The position numbers and the translations under genes are program-made. From Paenibacillus sp. H1-7 (GTDB taxonomy: Bacteria; Bacillota; Bacilli; Paenibacillales; NBRC-103111), in NCBI RefSeq assembly GCF_022354825.1, contig NZ_CP031168.1, positions 869,501 through 933,500 on the forward strand: DNA of 64,000 bases, in the 5' to 3' direction. The notes under the pieces are model-generated. The model made no database searches. It saw nothing but the letters and a program-made list of their open reading frames with translations, and had not been told where the DNA came from. Position 1 is the first letter of the stretch, and each line of letters opens with the position of its first letter. This document shows, piece after piece, positions 8,149-17,168 of this stretch.

Positions 8149-8177
8149 CATTTTTGCCCGAACCGCACGGAAACTGA

Positions 8178-8208
8178 AAAAAAACGGGTGCTTATACAGC
8201 ACCCGTTT
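8178..8208 (-). terminator. Minus-strand terminator of the membrane protein gene
   Basis: AAACGGGTGC (8182-8191) pairs with GCACCCGTTT. The preceding A-run becomes a T-run on the minus strand. It lies 165 bases after the stop at 8374, so the transcript would have a long 3' end. The gap between the two genes (8044-8373) holds only these hairpins and a 13-bp direct repeat GAGGTTTTCTCAC at 8241 and 8365. Confidence 0.7.
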
Positions 8209-8373
8209 CCGCGCTTTATTTTACCACAATAGAGTTTATAGAGGTTTTCTCACCACATAGGAAAGTTTAAGTTCGGTAAAGCGATAATGCATTACGAAGA
8301 TCTTCCCTATTGGCGATAAAACTACCATTGAACGAGGTTGCTCATCCTTGAAATACTTCGATAGGAGGTTTTC

Positions 8374-8949
8374 TCACATTGCCTGAGATTTGGTCTCCTC
8401 GATGGCCGAACGGCGGTTCAGTTTATCCGCCCATATACAGTAGCCCATCCCGACATACGTCAATCCCCAGAAAAAGGCGAAGTATTTGTTATCCTCGACC
8501 GGCAAAATCATCGAGATCAGCATGAGCACGAGCAGTCCCGGGACCCAACGCGGATATACGCGAGCCCGGAAGGTCAAGAAGGTGAATACCAGCGTGCCTC
8601 CCGTCATTCCAATCAACGATACAAAACGGGAAACGGTGAACAGCAGGCTGTCGGGATTGATCAGCGGCTGCACCGAGGCGAAAGACGACCACAGCATCGC
8701 CGTCGTTATAATATTGCCGATCGTAATGGCGATGGCAGTAATAAACCCTGTCACTCCGGTTTCCTTCGCTTGTACGGTGAAGGTAACAAGGGTCGTAAAC
8801 GACATCAAGATGCAGGCGATCAGGCCGCATAGAAGCTCCGGTGTGCTATCGCTTCCCCACAGGATAGAGCTTGGCGTCATCCCTATTCGTGTTACTCCCG
8901 CAATGATACATAGCATACCCAGCCACTTAGTAACTTGTTTTTCCGTCAT
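8374..8949 (-). CDS. Integral membrane protein of unknown function
   Basis: The 191-residue protein is almost entirely hydrophobic, with about six predicted membrane helices and a short charged tail (LNRRSAIEETKSQAM). No enzymatic motif or named family was recognised. The ATG follows GGAGGGTGAAAAGAA. A TATAAT-like sequence lies upstream on the minus strand near 8993. It appears monocistronic. Confidence 0.75.
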   Translation of the reverse strand: MTEKQVTKWLGMLCIIAGVTRIGMTPSSILWGSDSTPELLCGLIACILMSFTTLVTFTVQAKETGVTGFITAIAITIGNIITTAMLWSSFASVQPLINPDSLLFTVSRFVSLIGMTGGTLVFTFLTFRARVYPRWVPGLLVLMLISMILPVEDNKYFAFFWGLTYVGMGYCIWADKLNRRSAIEETKSQAM

Positions 8950-9132
8950 TTCTTTTCACCCTCCATTGGTTTGCATGTTCTCTTGAATTCGATTATACGA
9001 GCAGGAGCATCATGGAAAACAGAGTAGGACCCTCACCTGTTATGGGAAGTCGAGCCGTGATCATTTCGGGAAGAAAGGAGGAAGGGGTCGGGAAATTCCG
9101 AACCAACCGTATTCAAGCTTGATGACGCCGAT

Positions 9133-9189
9133 TATAATGAAGGAAAACGGGGAATTTTTCCTCGGTATCGGTTTTCTTTTGCAAAAGAA
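9133..9189 (+). promoter_or_regulatory. Promoter box and 16-bp palindrome ahead of the kinase gene
   Basis: TATAAT lies at 9133-9138 with a TATTCA 17 bases upstream. A perfect palindrome TTCTTTTG|CAAAAGAA (9174-9189) sits between the presumed start of transcription and the ATG at 9231. It could be an operator of the adjacent LuxR-type regulator. Confidence 0.4.
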
Positions 9190-9230
9190 GCTAGCCAGGT
9201 ACCATGCAAAATCAAGGAAGGCGGATCGCA

Positions 9231-11396
9231 ATGACCCTAGAAACCAAGGGCCGTTTGACAAAAGAGACGGATCTATTACCGCGAAACCACGGATTGATCA
9301 GGCTGCTGAGGCTGGCTGTTGTCTTTTTCAGCGCCGTCACGGTGATTATGTATGCCGGAAGTATTCCCGGTTATTACAATGAGCTGGTGTCCCGCTGTAT
9401 TGTTCAAGGCTGCGGGCTGTGGATTCCGTCTATGCCATTGTCCAATGCCATGAATATTGATCTGTCGCTCGAAACGTATGGCGTGCTGTTCGTGTTGATC
9501 GACAGTTTGTTTACATTGCTATTTTACGGGGCTGCCTTCGTAATCTTTTGGAAGGGCAAGCGAGAGCCTATGGGATTGCTCGCCGTTCTTGCCATGGTTG
9601 CCTTCGGGACGTCGTTCCCGTCACTCATATGGGTTGCTTCCCAGGAATCCATATGGCATCAAAACTGGTTTATGATCGTTGCAACACTGGGCTGGGTCAG
9701 CTTGTCGCTTTTGTTCTTACTGTTTCCGAACGGATCGTTCGTGCCCAAATGGACGGGCTTCGCTTTTATATTTATCGCCGCCTTCGATGCTACGAATTTG
9801 TTTTATGGCGGAAGCATATGGACGGCGCTGGATATTCCCCCATACTTTCAATTACTCTGGTATACATCCTCTACCTTGATTCTGATTTACTCGCAAGTAT
9901 ACCGTTTCCGCAAAGTATCGTCGCCGGCGCAGCGGCAGCAGACCAAGTGGGTCGTGTTCGGGGTGTCGGTAGGCGTGGTCGGATTTATCGTGCTGAGCAT
10001 CATGTTCGATCCAAACCATAACGACGGTACCGCGCTGACCTATGTCTTTTTGAATGCACTGCTCAATATGTCCTTGACGGCCATTCCGTTAACGTTAACT
10101 TTGGCGGTTCTGAGGCACCGGCTGTGGGATATCGACCCGCTGGTCAAGCGGACGCTCGTTTATTTGGCGCTTTCCGTCAGTGTGATAGCTCTCTATACGT
10201 TTGCCGTTCTGTATTTAAGCCGTTTGTTCCAGACCAAAGATAACTTCGTCGTCTCGCTTCTTGCCACGGCTGTCGTAGCGGTAGCGTTTGCTCCGCTCAA
10301 GGAATGGCTGCAGCGCTTCGTCAACCGATTGATGAAGGGGCGCCATGACGACCCTTACGCCGTACTGCTCGAGCTGGGCAGTCAGCTCGTTCAGCCTTTG
10401 GCGCCGGATGCAATGCTCGATGCGGTGGCCAAAACGGTCAAGGATGCGCTGAGGCTGCCGTACACGGGTATAGCGATTGGCGTAGGCGGCCAGGATACGC
10501 TGGTTGCAGCGGCAGGAGAGCCTGTCAATGAAATCATGCCATTCTCCATTATTCATCGCGGCAAAGAAATTGGAACCTTGCATTTGGCCAGCCGGTCGCC
10601 GGGCGAAGCTTTCTCGTCGGAGGACCTCAAATTTCTGGATGTGCTGCTGCACCAGGCCGGTCCGATTGTGGAAAATGTCAATATGACGCTTGGTATGAAG
10701 CTGCTGGCGCAGGATTTGCAGGAGTCGCGCGAACAGCTTGTGCTGGCGCGGGAGGAGGAACGCCGGCAAATCCGCAAAAACTTGCACGACGGCCTCGCCC
10801 CGAAGCTTGCTGCGCTTGCCCTGAATGCCGCAACGGCACAAAAGTATGTTGAGAAGGAGCCGGAGACGGCCATAGAAATGCTTACGGACCTGCGCAAGGT
10901 GATCCGCTCGACGGTAGATGAGATCCGGACGATGGTCCACGATTTGCGTCCGCCTACCTTGGATGAGCTCGGATTGATCAATGCGATCCAGGAAAGGATC
11001 GAGGAATTGACGAAGCCGGCCCGTCTGTTGGCCGATCAGGGAACAGCTGCGCTGCATGTGAAGCTGCTCGCCCCGCAGCCGCTGCCCGAGCTTCCGGCCG
11101 CCGTCGAAGTAGCTGCTTACCGGATCGTGACGGAGTCGCTGGTCAACGTCATCAAGCATGCCGAGGCGACATCCTGCACGGTTCGGCTCGACATCACGCC
11201 GTCCAGCCAGCTGATCGCCGAAGTGACGGACAACGGGTCGGGGCTGCATCCCCGGCCCCATCTCCAGCAAGCTTCAAACAAGGGCGGCATCGGCCTTGTA
11301 TCGATCAAGGAGCGGGCCGCCGAGCTTGGGGGGCAGTGCACGATCGAGCGGATGGAGCAGGGGGGGACGCGGGTTTTGGCCATTATACCGCTGTAA
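9231..11396 (+). CDS. Sensor histidine kinase, NarL/ComP type
   Basis: The 721-residue protein has an amino-terminal sensor of about eight membrane helices, a GAF-like cytoplasmic region, and a HisKA_3 dimerisation domain with the phospho-acceptor in RKNLHDGLAPKLAAL (His519). An HATPase domain follows with VTDNGSGLHP and GGIGLVSIKERA. The architecture resembles ComP-like kinases. The ATG at 9231 has AAGGAAGGCGG upstream. It is 58 bases ahead of its response regulator and surely pairs with it. The signal is not known. Confidence 0.9.
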   Translation: MTLETKGRLTKETDLLPRNHGLIRLLRLAVVFFSAVTVIMYAGSIPGYYNELVSRCIVQGCGLWIPSMPLSNAMNIDLSLETYGVLFVLIDSLFTLLFYGAAFVIFWKGKREPMGLLAVLAMVAFGTSFPSLIWVASQESIWHQNWFMIVATLGWVSLSLLFLLFPNGSFVPKWTGFAFIFIAAFDATNLFYGGSIWTALDIPPYFQLLWYTSSTLILIYSQVYRFRKVSSPAQRQQTKWVVFGVSVGVVGFIVLSIMFDPNHNDGTALTYVFLNALLNMSLTAIPLTLTLAVLRHRLWDIDPLVKRTLVYLALSVSVIALYTFAVLYLSRLFQTKDNFVVSLLATAVVAVAFAPLKEWLQRFVNRLMKGRHDDPYAVLLELGSQLVQPLAPDAMLDAVAKTVKDALRLPYTGIAIGVGGQDTLVAAAGEPVNEIMPFSIIHRGKEIGTLHLASRSPGEAFSSEDLKFLDVLLHQAGPIVENVNMTLGMKLLAQDLQESREQLVLAREEERRQIRKNLHDGLAPKLAALALNAATAQKYVEKEPETAIEMLTDLRKVIRSTVDEIRTMVHDLRPPTLDELGLINAIQERIEELTKPARLLADQGTAALHVKLLAPQPLPELPAAVEVAAYRIVTESLVNVIKHAEATSCTVRLDITPSSQLIAEVTDNGSGLHPRPHLQQASNKGGIGLVSIKERAAELGGQCTIERMEQGGTRVLAIIPL

Positions 11397-11454
11397 CAAG
11401 ATAACGACAGCAGAAGCTGCTGTAGCTGCAGGAAAAAGGAAAGGGGACATTCAT

Positions 11455-12093
11455 TTGAACATATTAATAGCCGACGATCACCCTCTGTTCCGCAACGGGG
11501 TGCGGAATTTGCTCAAGACGACGGACGATCTTCACGTCGTGGGCGAAGCTTCTACGGGAGATGAAGCTTTGGAGCTGGCCGGAACGCTGCGTCCGGATTT
11601 GATTCTGATGGACATCCGGATGCCGGGGTTGAACGGGATTGAGGCCACCCGCCTGATCAAAGCGCAATATCCTCAGATCGAAGTGATCATTCTGACGATG
11701 TTCCGCGAGGACCAATCGGTGTTTACCGCCTTGCGGGCGGGCGCCAAAGGCTACGTGCTCAAGGATGCCGATGAAACGGAGCTGCTGCAGTCGATCCGGA
11801 TGGTCGGCAGCGGCGGAGCGGTGTTCGGATCGGATATTGCTGAGCGGATGATGCACTACTTCTCCACGTCCAGAACGGTGATGGCCGATGACGATACCTT
11901 TTCCGAGCTAACGCGGAGGGAAATGGAAATATTGGAGCGGATCGCCGAAGGCGACAGCAACGCGCAAATCGCCGCCCGGCTGCATATTAGCGCCAAGACC
12001 GTAGCCAACTATGTATCGAATCTGTTGAACAAGCTTCAGGTGGAGGACCGCAATGCCGCCAAGCGGCTGCTGCAAAAATCGCGGGACGTGTAG
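11455..12093 (+). CDS. NarL/LuxR family response regulator
   Basis: The 212-residue regulator has a receiver domain (acidic pair ADD at 6-8, phospho-acceptor Asp53 in [10 protein letters not shown], Lys in GYVLKDA) and a C-terminal LuxR helix-turn-helix starting at [16 protein letters not shown]. The TTG start at 11455 is preceded by AAAGGGG. It is the partner of the kinase upstream. Targets may include its own operon through the palindrome at 9174-9189. Confidence 0.93.
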   Translation: MNILIADDHPLFRNGVRNLLKTTDDLHVVGEASTGDEALELAGTLRPDLILMDIRMPGLNGIEATRLIKAQYPQIEVIILTMFREDQSVFTALRAGAKGYVLKDADETELLQSIRMVGSGGAVFGSDIAERMMHYFSTSRTVMADDDTFSELTRREMEILERIAEGDSNAQIAARLHISAKTVANYVSNLLNKLQVEDRNAAKRLLQKSRDV

Positions 12094-12240
12094 AGAAGAC
12101 TGTGCCTGAATGCTGTATGGCTTGTCGAAAGGCTGCGGGATTGAGAATACTGCAGATTTCGGAGGAGCTCCTTAGTGGTTGTTCGAATCCCTTGGTGCAA
12201 GGGTGCGGAAATAAGCAGCTCATGTGAGCGGATGCGATTC

Positions 12241-12422
12241 ATCGGACAGGAAATCCGCTATTTCCTGGATTATTCCTGCGTTTGGAGTGCGATCGGACAT
12301 AGAGGTCGTTATTTGCTTATTTACCGGTGAACACAGTGTGTTTTGGCTAAATAGAGGATCTGTAGTCCGATCACTCTGCAAATGGAGCGATGTTTGGTGA
12401 AATAACGGAACCACGGTCCGCA
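12241..12422. repeat. Tetrad element, copy A
   Basis: Four 23-bp units lie at 12241-12263 and 12292-12314 (forward) and 12349-12371 and 12400-12422 (reverse). The forward unit reads ATCGGAC, six variable bases, then (A/G)TCCG(C/T)TATTT in consensus. The starts of units in each arm are 51 bp apart and the centre is 34 bp. It lies between the convergent regulator gene (ends 12093) and the YciI-like gene (ends 12558). The rest of this 464-bp gap shows no gene. Confidence 0.85.
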
Positions 12423-12557
12423 TCGGATCCGCATGGATCTCATACGAACGCGGCAGGCGCGTTACTGAACCGGATTGGCTTGCTCGTGAGCCGATGCGAT
12501 GACTTACAAAGCCGATATTCTCCAAAAGGGAATGATCGGCTTTATCATTAAAATAGG

Positions 12558-12881
12558 TTATTTCGGCAATGTTGCCAGCATGGGGTGAAATTCCGTTGTC
12601 ATTATACCTGCAATAACAGCAGGGTCTTCAGCGATGAGCTGCGGGACTTGAGCCTCATTCTCAACTTCAATGATGGCAAGTCCATGCGGAGAGGCCGGAT
12701 TTCGAACCGGTCCGAACACCAGAGCAATTCCCTGATTCTGCTTATCCGTCCAATAAGCGATGTGCTGCATCATGATGCTTCGTTCTTCATTGGTCATGTC
12801 CTGAGGAAAAGTTGTTCTTGGTGGTGTGGACCATAACATAAAGTGCATTTTTCCCGAAGGGTTAGAGATTCTTTCTGACAC
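12558..12881 (-). CDS. YciI-like (YCII-related) protein
   Basis: The 107-residue protein fits the small YCII-related alpha+beta family: HFMLWSTPPRT at the start, a central helix, GPVRNPASPHGLAIIEV and a terminal EFHPM. Members bind small molecules at a conserved His-Asp or His site and are mostly uncharacterised. The start is GTG at 12881 with GGAGGAG upstream. It lies 47 bases downstream of the histidine kinase gene on the same strand and might share its transcript. Confidence 0.75.
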   Translation of the reverse strand: MSERISNPSGKMHFMLWSTPPRTTFPQDMTNEERSIMMQHIAYWTDKQNQGIALVFGPVRNPASPHGLAIIEVENEAQVPQLIAEDPAVIAGIMTTEFHPMLATLPK

Positions 12882-12928
12882 GGTGACTCCTCCATATTGT
12901 TAATTTGGTTTTTCCAACTTCACTTATT

Positions 12929-14320
12929 TCATAAATCCGACGGAGCCATCGAATCGAGATTGAGAGGAAGCCGCACCGTAACCTGGGTTCCTTCACCGGG
13001 AGTGCTTGTAATGCTGATCGTGCCCTTATGCGATTGCGCGATACGGCGAGCGATGGCGAGTCCGAGACCGCTGCCGCCCGAAGTGCGGCTTCGCGCCTGA
13101 TCCACGCGGTAAAACCGGTCAAACAGACGCGGGATTTCCGATTTTTCGATGCCGATCCCCTGATCGATAACCTGCAGCTCCACAATTTCCGGATCGCGGG
13201 GATCGTGCTTAAGCGTAATGAGCACCGGCTTGTGGCTGTATTTGATGGCATTGTCCAGCAAGATGATGAGCAGCTGCTTTACTTTTTCCGGATCTCCGAA
13301 CATCCGGTTGATCTCGAGCTGGTTGTCCAGCTGGATGTCCCGGTGAAACGTTCGCTTCAAGGAAGCGGCGGTTGTCCTGACGACGTCGCCAAGCTCGAAA
13401 TGGATCCAGCCCTTGTTCGCCTCCGCCTCCAGATTGGCGACCGTGAGCAGGGACTGGGTCAAATTGCGAAGACGCGCCGCTTCGGATTGGATAGCCTCAA
13501 TCGCCTCCTCGCGCAGAGCCGCATCGTTGCCTCCCCAACGCTGCAGCAAATTCGCATAGCTTTCGATCACGGTAAGCGGCGTTTTCAATTCATGGGAAGC
13601 GTCGGCAATGAACTGCTGCTGCCGGGTGAAGTTGTTCTCCAGCTTGCCGATCATTGTGTTGAACGTATGCGTCAGCCTCCACAGCTCGTCCTGATGTTTG
13701 GTAGGGGTGAGAACGAGCCGTTTGAAAATCCCGTTGCGCTCGATCGACTCCATAATTTGTACCAGCTCATGGATCGGACGGAGAATCACCTTAGCGAAAT
13801 ACATGCCTCCGATCACGGAAAGGAACGCGGCACAGGCGGTGGTGAACATCAGAACGGTTGTCAGGATCGTCAAATATTCGTTCAGCGTATCCAGCTTGCG
13901 GCCGATCTGCAGAACGCCGAGCGTTTCGTCCTCGGCGCCCATTACCGGCATTTGGATATACACGATGAGCGCCTCGCGCGTCCATAACGTTTTGGAGAAG
14001 GTGCGGGTATCGAATACGGCGGGCAAGCTGTCCAGCTGTCCGGTGGAGTCAAGCTGAACGATGATATTGGACTTCGTATCGATCAGCCTTATAATCTCTT
14101 GGGGCAGCAGGAGAGGGCGAAGCCAGCTATCCCGGCCCCATAGCTCGGGACGAACAATATTCGGCTGGGACACTATCGTTTGGGCTGCATTCCATAAGAG
14201 CGTAATCTCGCTCTTGGTCGTTATTTTTACAACCATGTAATAGGTCAAAATGTTAAATAAAAAGAGCACCATCAAGATGGAGGAGGCGATCAGAAGCGAT
14301 ATTTTGGTCCGCAGCCTCAT
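12929..14320 (-). CDS. Sensor histidine kinase, HAMP/HisKA type
   Basis: The 463-residue kinase has two membrane helices (about 9-31 and 155-178) around an extracellular sensor of about 120 residues. A HAMP domain follows, then HisKA with FIADASHELKTPL (His243), and an HATPase domain with DNAIKY, DQGIGI and GGSGLGLAIA. The layout resembles ArlS/YkoH. It overlaps the upstream regulator gene by 4 bases (ATGA), so the two are translationally coupled. Confidence 0.92.
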   Translation of the reverse strand: MRLRTKISLLIASSILMVLFLFNILTYYMVVKITTKSEITLLWNAAQTIVSQPNIVRPELWGRDSWLRPLLLPQEIIRLIDTKSNIIVQLDSTGQLDSLPAVFDTRTFSKTLWTREALIVYIQMPVMGAEDETLGVLQIGRKLDTLNEYLTILTTVLMFTTACAAFLSVIGGMYFAKVILRPIHELVQIMESIERNGIFKRLVLTPTKHQDELWRLTHTFNTMIGKLENNFTRQQQFIADASHELKTPLTVIESYANLLQRWGGNDAALREEAIEAIQSEAARLRNLTQSLLTVANLEAEANKGWIHFELGDVVRTTAASLKRTFHRDIQLDNQLEINRMFGDPEKVKQLLIILLDNAIKYSHKPVLITLKHDPRDPEIVELQVIDQGIGIEKSEIPRLFDRFYRVDQARSRTSGGSGLGLAIARRIAQSHKGTISITSTPGEGTQVTVRLPLNLDSMAPSDL

Positions 14321-15024
14321 GTCTTCTGTTCGCTATCCTTGACGAGGTAGCCGACTCCCCGGAGCGTGTGGATCAGCTTGCTGGAGAAGCCTTTATCCAT
14401 CTTTTGCCGCAGGTTCCGGATGTAGACATCCACGACGTTCGTATCCCCAATGAAATCGTAGCCCCACACCTCGGAAACGATTTGCTCGCGGGAAAGCACT
14501 TCGCCCTGATGGCTGATCAAATAGAGCAGCAGATCGAACTCCTTCGGCGTGATGTCGATTTGCTGTCCTTCGCGCATCACTTGGCGGGTGCGAATGTTCA
14601 TGGTCAAATCGTCGACGCGCACCTCTTCGTCCGACGAAGCGGCCACAGCTGCAGGCTGCTGGGCCATGCGCAGCAAATTGCGGATGCGTGCCAGCAGCTC
14701 CTCTATAGCAAAGGGCTTCGTAACGTAGTCGTTGGCTCCCAGATCGAGCCCGCTGACGCGGTCGGGCACGGCGTCTCGGGCCGTCAGCAGGATGACGGGC
14801 AGCATGATTCCGTGCTCACGCACCCGCCGCAGCACCTCCAGACCGCTCAATTCAGGGAGCATAATATCAAGCAGCATCAGATCCCATCCGCCGGCAATAG
14901 CCATTTCGAACGCTTCCCTGCCATTGCCTGCGTGCATTACGCCATATCCGTCATGCTCCAGCTCCAGCTGAAGAATACGTGCGATTTTGTCCTCGTCTTC
15001 CACTACAAAAATGGTGTGTTTCAT
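14317..15024 (-). CDS. OmpR/PhoB family response regulator
   Basis: The 235-residue regulator has a receiver domain (EDED at the start, Asp53 in LMLLDIMLPEL, Lys in DYVTKPF) and a winged-helix output domain ending with HTLRGVGYLVKD. It is the partner of the overlapping kinase and resembles ArlR/YkoG. The regulated genes cannot be identified from this window. Confidence 0.93.
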   Translation of the reverse strand: MKHTIFVVEDEDKIARILQLELEHDGYGVMHAGNGREAFEMAIAGGWDLMLLDIMLPELSGLEVLRRVREHGIMLPVILLTARDAVPDRVSGLDLGANDYVTKPFAIEELLARIRNLLRMAQQPAAVAASSDEEVRVDDLTMNIRTRQVMREGQQIDITPKEFDLLLYLISHQGEVLSREQIVSEVWGYDFIGDTNVVDVYIRNLRQKMDKGFSSKLIHTLRGVGYLVKDSEQKT

Positions 15025-15201
15025 GAAAACCCCCGGCTTATCATCGATAGCTTTAGTATGCGATGGCTGATCTGGAACTATGTGCCCTTAATGCCTTAAC
15101 CGACCGTCCGGTTTGGTGCGACCCCAACGGCTGTAACAGAGCTTAGTCCAATTGTAATGAAATTGAAATCTGTTTTTCATCTGGGTTTAATGAAAGGTGC
15201 C

Positions 15202-15281
15202 TATAATAAACAGTGACCCCCTTTTCATATATATACATTTTAGACCCGAAACCACCGTTTGGTTTGCGGGTCTCTTTTTTT
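15202..15281 (+). ncRNA. Possible short RNA or attenuator ending in an orphan terminator
   Basis: A TATAAT (15202-15207) is followed after about 35 bases by a T-tailed hairpin, AGACCCG (15242-15248) with CGGGTCT (15267-15273), with an inner AAACCA/TGGTTT stem and a run of T. No plus-strand gene precedes this terminator, so it would end a transcript of about 70 bases. No convincing -35 was seen. The GH43 promoter lies just downstream. Confidence 0.35.
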
Positions 15282-15289
15282 GCATCAGC

Positions 15290-15318
15290 TTCACTTCCGG
15301 TGGGGTTGTCAGTATAAT
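15290..15318 (+). promoter_or_regulatory. Candidate promoter of the GH43 gene
   Basis: A perfect TATAAT (15313-15318) stands 17 bases from a weak TTCACT, 37 bases ahead of the ATG at 15355. Confidence 0.5.
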
Positions 15319-15354
15319 CAGAGGGAAGAAAAGGAAAAGAAAGGGAGTACGCAG

Positions 15355-16236
15355 ATGAAGACGCTGAACGATATCCATATTCGCGACCCGTTTATTGTTC
15401 CGGTTGAAATAGAGCGCAAATATTACTTATACGGGACGCCGGGGGCAACGGCCTGGTCGGGGCGGCCGGACGGCTTTGACGTCTATATTAGCGACGATTT
15501 AACGCAATGGGACGGACCTTATCCGGCTTTTCGCCCGGATACCGGCTTCTGGGCGGACCGCCATTATTGGGCGCCCGAGGTACACGAGTGGAGAGGGCGA
15601 TACTATATGTTCGCCAGCTTCAAGTCGGAATCGCAATGCCGCGCAACGCAAATCTTGGTCTCGGACCGTCCTGCGGGCCCGTTCGAGCCGCATGGCGCCG
15701 GACCCGTGACGCCTCCCGAATGGGAGTGCCTGGACGGGACGCTGTACATAGATCGCGCCGGCGACCCATGGATCGTATTTTGCCGTGAGTGGCTGCAGGT
15801 GAAGGACGGGGAAATATGCGCTATGAGGCTATCCCCGGATTTGAAGGAGGCGGCGAGCGAGCCGTTTACGCTGTTCCGCGCTTCGCAAGCGCCATGGGTA
15901 CGGCCGGCTAGGGGAGACGATACTTACGTGACGGACGGGCCTTATCTTTACACGTCCAAAACGGGCGATTTGCTGCTGCTGTGGTCGAGCTACGGGGAAG
16001 AAGGCTATGCCATGGGCATTGCAAGGTCGTTGAACGGCGACATTGAGGGGCCGTGGGTGCATGAGCAGGAGCCGGTGTACCGCAAGGATGGAGGCCACGG
16101 CATGCTGTTCCACGGGTTTCTTGGCGGCTTGCTCATGACGATTCATCAGCCTAATAAAAACCCGAACGAACGGCCGCATATTTTGGCTGTAGAGGATCGG
16201 GGAACGACGATAGCGATTGCCGCTCCCGCTGATTAG
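15355..16236 (+). CDS. Glycoside hydrolase family 43-like enzyme
   Basis: The 293-residue protein follows the five-bladed beta-propeller pattern of GH43: HIRDPFIV near the start with the likely base Asp, YYLYGT, HYWAPEVHEWRGRYYMFAS, GTLYIDRAGDPWIVF and a late VTDGPYLYTSKTG. Such enzymes cleave arabinose or xylose side chains from plant polysaccharides. No signal peptide is present, so it would act inside the cell on imported oligosaccharides. AAGGGAG precedes the ATG. Its last four bases overlap the end of the convergent response regulator gene. Confidence 0.85.
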   Translation: MKTLNDIHIRDPFIVPVEIERKYYLYGTPGATAWSGRPDGFDVYISDDLTQWDGPYPAFRPDTGFWADRHYWAPEVHEWRGRYYMFASFKSESQCRATQILVSDRPAGPFEPHGAGPVTPPEWECLDGTLYIDRAGDPWIVFCREWLQVKDGEICAMRLSPDLKEAASEPFTLFRASQAPWVRPARGDDTYVTDGPYLYTSKTGDLLLLWSSYGEEGYAMGIARSLNGDIEGPWVHEQEPVYRKDGGHGMLFHGFLGGLLMTIHQPNKNPNERPHILAVEDRGTTIAIAAPAD

Positions 16237-17162
16237 ACTTGTCCCATCAGCCTTCTCGATTCCAGATACAGCACTTGAATGAATTTTTTCGCATTGATGC
16301 GAACGGCGCTAGGGGAAGCTTCCTCGTGGTCCTCGATGTCGCGCATTTTTTTGCGGATTTCGGCCAAATCGAAAAACTTCGTTGCATACTGCTCGAATTT
16401 CGGGTTGGCGTAATCGATCAGGCCGAGCGTCGCCAAATGAATCAGCGACTGGTTAATAGCCCGTCGCACCCTTTGCTCGGAGGCTTTGATCTCTTTCTTC
16501 AAGTCAGCGGAAGCCGCGGCGGGTCCCAGCTTGGCTGCGGCCGCCCGATGGAATATTTCATTGAGCGGCGGGAAGCCTTGCTCGAGCCCGTTCTGCTGCT
16601 CATATTGGTATACGGATTCGAGGATATCAAGCAAATCCTTGCTGCCGCTTTCGCCGATCATGCCAAGCTCGGACAGCAAATAATTGCCCGCGGTCGAAAT
16701 ATCGTTCTTCCGGGGCGCCGGCTCCTTGCCGCCGCCAGGCTGCGGCATGCCGATGGAATTCAATGTCTGCTGGATGTTGCGGATCGATCGCTGCAGCATC
16801 ATCCGTTCGGCAACCTTTTGCATGACAGCAATGACCTCCAGCCGGTTGACCGGCTTCGTTATGTAGTATTCGATCCCGAGCGAGTACGCCTCGCCGATCA
16901 TCTCTTTGGATTCGACCTGGGAAATCATGATGATTTTCCCGTCGAAAGAGGGAGCCACGGCACGCACCGTCTCGATGCCGTCCCGGACGGGCATCAGCAA
17001 GTCGATCAGCAAAATATCCACCTGCTTGACGGCAAGCAGTGTAGGATCCACCTTACTGCCGTCATCCGCTTCTCCCACGACCTCGCCTATATCCGCGTCT
17101 TCGATAATTTGACCGAGCATCGAGCGAACCGCCGGATCGTCATCCGTAATAAAGCATCGCAT
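16233..17162 (-). CDS. glnL: GlnL (YcbB)-type response regulator
   Basis: The 309-residue protein has a receiver domain (TDDDP at 6-10, Asp54 in LLIDLLMP, Lys in YYITKPV) joined to an uncommon output domain of about 150 residues. The sequence ISTAGNYLLSELGMIGESGSKD and the following helices match the YcbB domain of B. subtilis GlnL, which controls glutamine use together with GlnK. It lies 6 bases after the kinase gene. A dicarboxylate/glutamate symporter starts divergently on the other side of the kinase. Confidence 0.85.
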   Translation of the reverse strand: MRCFITDDDPAVRSMLGQIIEDADIGEVVGEADDGSKVDPTLLAVKQVDILLIDLLMPVRDGIETVRAVAPSFDGKIIMISQVESKEMIGEAYSLGIEYYITKPVNRLEVIAVMQKVAERMMLQRSIRNIQQTLNSIGMPQPGGGKEPAPRKNDISTAGNYLLSELGMIGESGSKDLLDILESVYQYEQQNGLEQGFPPLNEIFHRAAAAKLGPAAASADLKKEIKASEQRVRRAINQSLIHLATLGLIDYANPKFEQYATKFFDLAEIRKKMRDIEDHEEASPSAVRINAKKFIQVLYLESRRLMGQV

Positions 17163-17168
17163 GGATCG

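Noticed and set aside
8241-8377. A 13-bp direct repeat GAGGTTTTCTCAC at 8241 and 8365
   Set aside because: It is a single pair of short repeats with no inverted ends between them and no coding content, so it does not support a mobile element call.
10215-11270. A 351-codon minus-strand frame inside the NarL-type kinase gene
   Set aside because: It is the reverse shadow of a GC-rich gene, with no start signal and no family pattern.
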